Assembly (NCBI GenBank): GCA_016207445.1
Contig: JACQPS010000077.1
Span: 1 to 14,582, forward strand
Source: Gemmatimonadota bacterium
Lineage (GTDB): Bacteria > Gemmatimonadota > Gemmatimonadetes > Longimicrobiales > RSA9
Direction of reading: 5' to 3'
DNA length: 14,582 nt
In this document: one piece after another, positions 13,126 to 14,582 of the stretch
How positions within the stretch are numbered: position 1 is the stretch's first letter
Layout: each line of letters begins with the position of its first letter
Position numbers and translations under genes: made by a program
Notes under the pieces: generated by a model
What the model was told of the DNA's origin: nothing
The model's database searches: none
Seen by the model: the letters and a program-made list of their open reading frames with translations, nothing else

Positions 13126-14582
13126 TCAGTCCAGCTCTTCCACGAGCCACTCTCCCGCGTATGGCCAATCCCAGATGACCTTCTCGCGGTCGAGGAAGAT
13201 CCGATCGGGCGCACCGCTGCCGGCCCCGGCTTCCGCTGGTTCGGCCGCCGCGGCGGCGGGCCGCGCCCGCCGGGGCGCGGGCGGCGGCGCAGCGCCGGCG
13301 GGCACCAGCGGCACCGCGAGTCCGCTCTCCATGCGGGTGCGCAACCGCTCGTCGATCCCGGTGAGCTCTGCGGGCGGCCGGTCCGCCGTGAACGCGAGCT
13401 GAGCTCCCGCCCGCAACAGCACATCGAACAGATGAAACAGCTCGGCCTGGACTCGCTCGGTTCCGGCCAGCGCCTGCACATCGTCGAGCAGAAAGACGCG
13501 AGCGCGACGGTAGCGGTCCCGCCAGCTCTCCAGACGGTTTCGCTCCAGGGCCTGGATCAGCTCGGCCGCGAAGCCCCGCGTTTCCAGGAACGCGACCGGC
13601 AGCTCGGCGTCGATCGCCTGGATGTGGGTGCCGATCGCCGCCAGCAGCGAAGTCTTGCCGGCGCCGCGAGGCCCCCAGACGAACAACGGGTTGTAGCGTT
13701 GCCCAGGCGCCTCGGCCACGGCGCGCGCCGCACGCAACGCGAACAGGTCCGGAGCCAGGCGCAGCTGGTCAAGCGTGGGGCCTGGCGGCGGCGCCGGCAG
13801 CGGCCGGTTGCGATCGCGCACGACCCCGAGCAGCTCCTCCGCCTCGAAGAGCCGATCCGGATCGCGCAGGATCTCGAGCTTCTCCAGCTCGGGCGCGCCC
13901 GGCTCCAGCGCGCTGATCTCGCCGGCGATCTCCCGCAGCCGCTCCACCTCCGCCTCGAAGCGGCGGACCAGCGCCTCGACCTCGGCGACCGCCGGCGCCT
14001 GAGCCAGCGCCGCCTCCAGCCGCCTGGCCCGGAACCCCTCTCGCTTCCAGCGCGCGATCGCTTCGGCCAGCTGCCGGTCGGAGGGGGACGACGTGACCGC
14101 CGCGACCGTTCCGGCGATTTCGGCCACGAAGTCGCCGAACTCATCCGGCCGCGCGGCCGCGCCGCCGCCCAACAGCGCGGTCACCTCCGACGCGGACACG
14201 GTCCGCCCCTCGAGCTCCTGCAGCGCCGCCAGCCGATTGAGCGCACCCTGCAGCTCGCGCACGTTGCCGAAGGCCACACGCGCCAGCGCCTCGGCCACTT
14301 CGGGCCCGAGCGCCAGCTTGCGCTCGTCCGCCTTGCGGCGCACGATCGCGACGCGCGTCTCGTAGTCCGGCGCGCCGATATCGACAATGAGGCCACCGGA
14401 GAAGCGCGACAGCAGGCGCTCGTCGATGCCGTCGATCTCCTGCGGCGGCCGATCGCTCGAGAGCACGACCTGCCCACCGCGGCTGGAGAGCGCATCCCAG
14501 GCGCGCAACAACTCTTCCTGCGTCCTGTGCTGCCCGGCCAGGAACTGTACGTCGTCGAGCAGCAGCAGCTGCACGCCGCGCA
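13126..14582 (-). CDS. Tandem DnaA-type AAA+ ATPase, partial at the N-terminus
   Basis: The gene runs off the right edge; 485 codons are visible. Residues are counted from the GTG complementary to 14572-14574, which is internal. Module 1 is seen from Walker B onward: LLLLDDVQFLAG (3-14), sensor 1 LSSDRPP, Arg finger R57 in DERLLSRF, and sensor 2 NVRELQGALNRL (R106). A helical linker follows (about 145-255, with RWKREGFRARRLEAAL). Module 2 is preceded by YNPLFVWG and has Walker A GPRGAGKT (301-308), Walker B VFLLDDVQ (360-367), sensor 1 FTADRPP and R414 in DERLRTRM. It then stops: no lid or sensor 2 and no DnaA domain IV for DNA binding. A Pro/Ala-rich stretch ends in DRIFLDREKVIWDWPYAGEW. The family match to DnaA/Hda is clear; it is not the replication initiator. 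Its role with the che genes is unknown. Confidence 0.9.
   Translation of the reverse strand, partial: RGVQLLLLDDVQFLAGQHRTQEELLRAWDALSSRGGQVVLSSDRPPQEIDGIDERLLSRFSGGLIVDIGAPDYETRVAIVRRKADERKLALGPEVAEALARVAFGNVRELQGALNRLAALQELEGRTVSASEVTALLGGGAAARPDEFGDFVAEIAGTVAAVTSSPSDRQLAEAIARWKREGFRARRLEAALAQAPAVAEVEALVRRFEAEVERLREIAGEISALEPGAPELEKLEILRDPDRLFEAEELLGVVRDRNRPLPAPPPGPTLDQLRLAPDLFALRAARAVAEAPGQRYNPLFVWGPRGAGKTSLLAAIGTHIQAIDAELPVAFLETRGFAAELIQALERNRLESWRDRYRRARVFLLDDVQALAGTERVQAELFHLFDVLLRAGAQLAFTADRPPAELTGIDERLRTRMESGLAVPLVPAGAAPPPAPRRARPAAAAAEPAEAGAGSGAPDRIFLDREKVIWDWPYAGEWLVEELD

Overview
This window comes from a GC-rich bacterial chromosome. Third codon positions are strongly G/C, most genes lie on the minus strand, and nothing indicates a phage or plasmid. 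The gene style (a DUF3098-like small membrane protein, a PATAN/DUF4388-TPR protein, a DnaA-type ATPase beside che genes, a secreted TPR protein) fits Gemmatimonadota or a related soil phylum. That assignment is an inference from gene style, not a measured result.

Left part (1-930): the first 58 codons of a secreted protein run off the left edge on the minus strand. Divergent to it is an 80-residue XRE regulator that resembles restriction-modification controller (C) proteins. The gap between them holds three inverted repeats, one of which looks like a C-box operator. No restriction or methylase gene is visible.

Middle part (926-6441): a secreted FlgO/TolB-like TPR protein; a short YetF/DUF421 membrane protein with a single-pass partner upstream; a two-helix membrane protein and a type IV pilin-like pseudopilin. 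All of these are on the minus strand. Divergent from the pseudopilin is a plus-strand 2,4-dienoyl-CoA reductase of the SDR class, followed by a convergent unknown gene.

Right part (6620-14582): a tightly packed minus-strand operon. In transcription order it encodes a tandem DnaA-type AAA+ protein (cut by the right edge), a PATAN/DUF4388-TPR protein, CheR, CheD, CheB and a double-CheW protein. It then continues through a membrane-anchored HExxH metallopeptidase, a small DUF3098-like protein and tRNA-Val(UAC), and ends at a clear intrinsic terminator. Junctions are 3-nt gaps or 4-14-nt overlaps as far as the peptidase, so translational coupling is likely. CheA, CheY and a receptor are not in the window; if linked, they would lie beyond the right edge.

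The most unusual feature is this chemosensory adaptation module combined with a double DnaA-fold ATPase that lacks the DnaA DNA-binding domain, and a double CheW that ends in an AT-hook-like tail. One reading is a chemosensory array whose position or regulation is tied to an AAA+ switch or the nucleoid. No gene-free stretch exceeds 300 bases. I saw no CRISPR, IS element, rRNA or riboswitch.
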